Part shown: piece after piece, positions 6,189 to 6,830 of the stretch
Layout of the letters: the number at the start of each line of letters is the position of its first letter
How positions within the stretch are numbered: the stretch's first letter is position 1
DNA from: Bacteriovoracaceae bacterium UBA2394
GTDB lineage: Bacteria; Bdellovibrionota; UBA2394
Reading direction: 5' to 3'
Length of the DNA: 6,830 nucleotides
NCBI GenBank assembly: GCA_002343335.1
Contig: DDSI01000164.1
Coordinates: 2,364-9,193, forward strand
Translations under genes and position numbers: made by a program
Notes under the pieces: generated by a model
The model's database searches: none
What the model was told of the DNA's origin: nothing
What the model saw: the letters and a program-made list of their open reading frames with translations, nothing else

Positions 6189-6830
6189 ATGACGACGCTG
6201 TGGGTATTATCGGTGGACTTTCGAAATGCGCCGCTCGATTTGCGTGCGCAATTAGCCGACAAGAATTCGCAATTCACCGAAGAGCTCGCGGCCGACGCAG
6301 TCGAAAGAGTCTATGTCAATACTTGTAATCGCGTGGAAATTTACGGGGTGGGAGATGCGACTACGCCAGAAAAGATCCTCGAGCGCTGGAGCAAGAGATC
6401 GGACCTTCCTCTTTCGCAGCTCCAAGGTTGCGTTCGAGTTCACGAGAATGAAATGGCATTAGCTCATCTTTTTCGAGTGACGGCCAGTATGGAATCCATG
6501 GTGATTGGAGAAACTCAGATTACGTCGCAAATGAAACGCGCGTACGAGGCTTCCGTTCAGGCGGGTACTCTCGGACCCATTTTGCATCGAAGCTTTCAAC
6601 GCTCATTCAAAGTGGCGAAGTCAATTCGCTCCAACACAGATATCGGGCGTTTTCAGGTGAGTATTCCTTCGATCGGAGTGCGGCTTGCGGAGAAAGTTGT
6701 GGGGGATCTGGCCACGCGGCGTATCGGAGTGGCAGGACTTGGAGAAATAGGTCGAGTGGCTGCCGAACATTTTGCGAGCGTAAACCCTCTGGAATTGGTT
6801 TTGTATAATCGCACCCCCGAGGTGGTCGAC
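6189..6830 (+). CDS. hemA: Glutamyl-tRNA reductase, 3'-truncated by window end
   Basis: This enzyme reduces glutamyl-tRNA(Glu) with NADPH to glutamate-1-semialdehyde, the committed step of the C5 route to heme and other tetrapyrroles. The frame is open from the ATG at 6189 to the last base, giving 214 of the usual 420 or so residues. The catalytic domain carries VNTCNRVEIY (43-52) with nucleophile Cys46 (bases 6324-6326), His85 in RVHENEMALAHLFRV, and SMESMVIGETQI (100-111). RSFKVAKSIRSNTDIG (138-153) follows, and the NADPH-binding fold begins at IGVAGLGEIGRVAAEHF (179-195), with YNRTP at 206-210. The N-terminal signature usually read as NHKTAP is DFRNAP here. The ATG follows the hemX stop by 7 nt with only a weak purine-rich ribosome site. 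The dimerisation domain is outside the window. Function is clear. Confidence 0.96.
   Translation, partial: MTTLWVLSVDFRNAPLDLRAQLADKNSQFTEELAADAVERVYVNTCNRVEIYGVGDATTPEKILERWSKRSDLPLSQLQGCVRVHENEMALAHLFRVTASMESMVIGETQITSQMKRAYEASVQAGTLGPILHRSFQRSFKVAKSIRSNTDIGRFQVSIPSIGVRLAEKVVGDLATRRIGVAGLGEIGRVAAEHFASVNPLELVLYNRTPEVVD

Overview
The window looks like ordinary chromosomal sequence from a Gram-negative bacterium of moderate G+C content. It is densely packed, and no stretch over 300 bases lacks a gene. Several traits point to a deltaproteobacterium-like or Bdellovibrionota-like lineage: a DUF4388-like domain fused to a J domain and TPRs, a CcsA/HemX-type membrane protein just before hemA, and a Gram-negative elongasome pair. 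This placement is inference from gene content, not from a marker alignment. I see no tRNA, rRNA, CRISPR array, insertion sequence, phage gene or attachment site.

Bases 2-1967 (+) hold the 3' part of mrdA (PBP2, transpeptidase) and a complete rodA (SEDS glycosyltransferase). They overlap by 23 bp and encode the two enzymes that build side-wall peptidoglycan. rodA ends tail to tail, with a 3-4 bp overlap, against a minus-strand class I SAM-dependent methyltransferase of unknown substrate (1964-2776).

Bases 2806-3414 (+) encode a cyclophilin-type peptidyl-prolyl isomerase. It has an N-terminal lipoprotein-like signal, and also a very well placed internal Shine-Dalgarno and ATG that would give a cytosolic PpiB-sized protein. 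It converges on trxA (3496-3816, -) across an 81 bp gap containing a perfect 9-bp inverted repeat. The trxA active site reads WCAPC.

From about 3872 (+) three tightly spaced genes form a likely operon: a DUF4388-J-domain-TPR protein, an eight-helix CcsA/HemX-like membrane protein, and hemA (glutamyl-tRNA reductase, cut by the window end). HemA starts tetrapyrrole synthesis and HemX-type proteins are known to influence HemA level, so this block is probably about heme supply. The role of the J protein in it is unknown.

No clearly new system stands out. The best leads are the apparent two-start cyclophilin, the J-domain protein in a heme operon, and a possible leaderless trxA.
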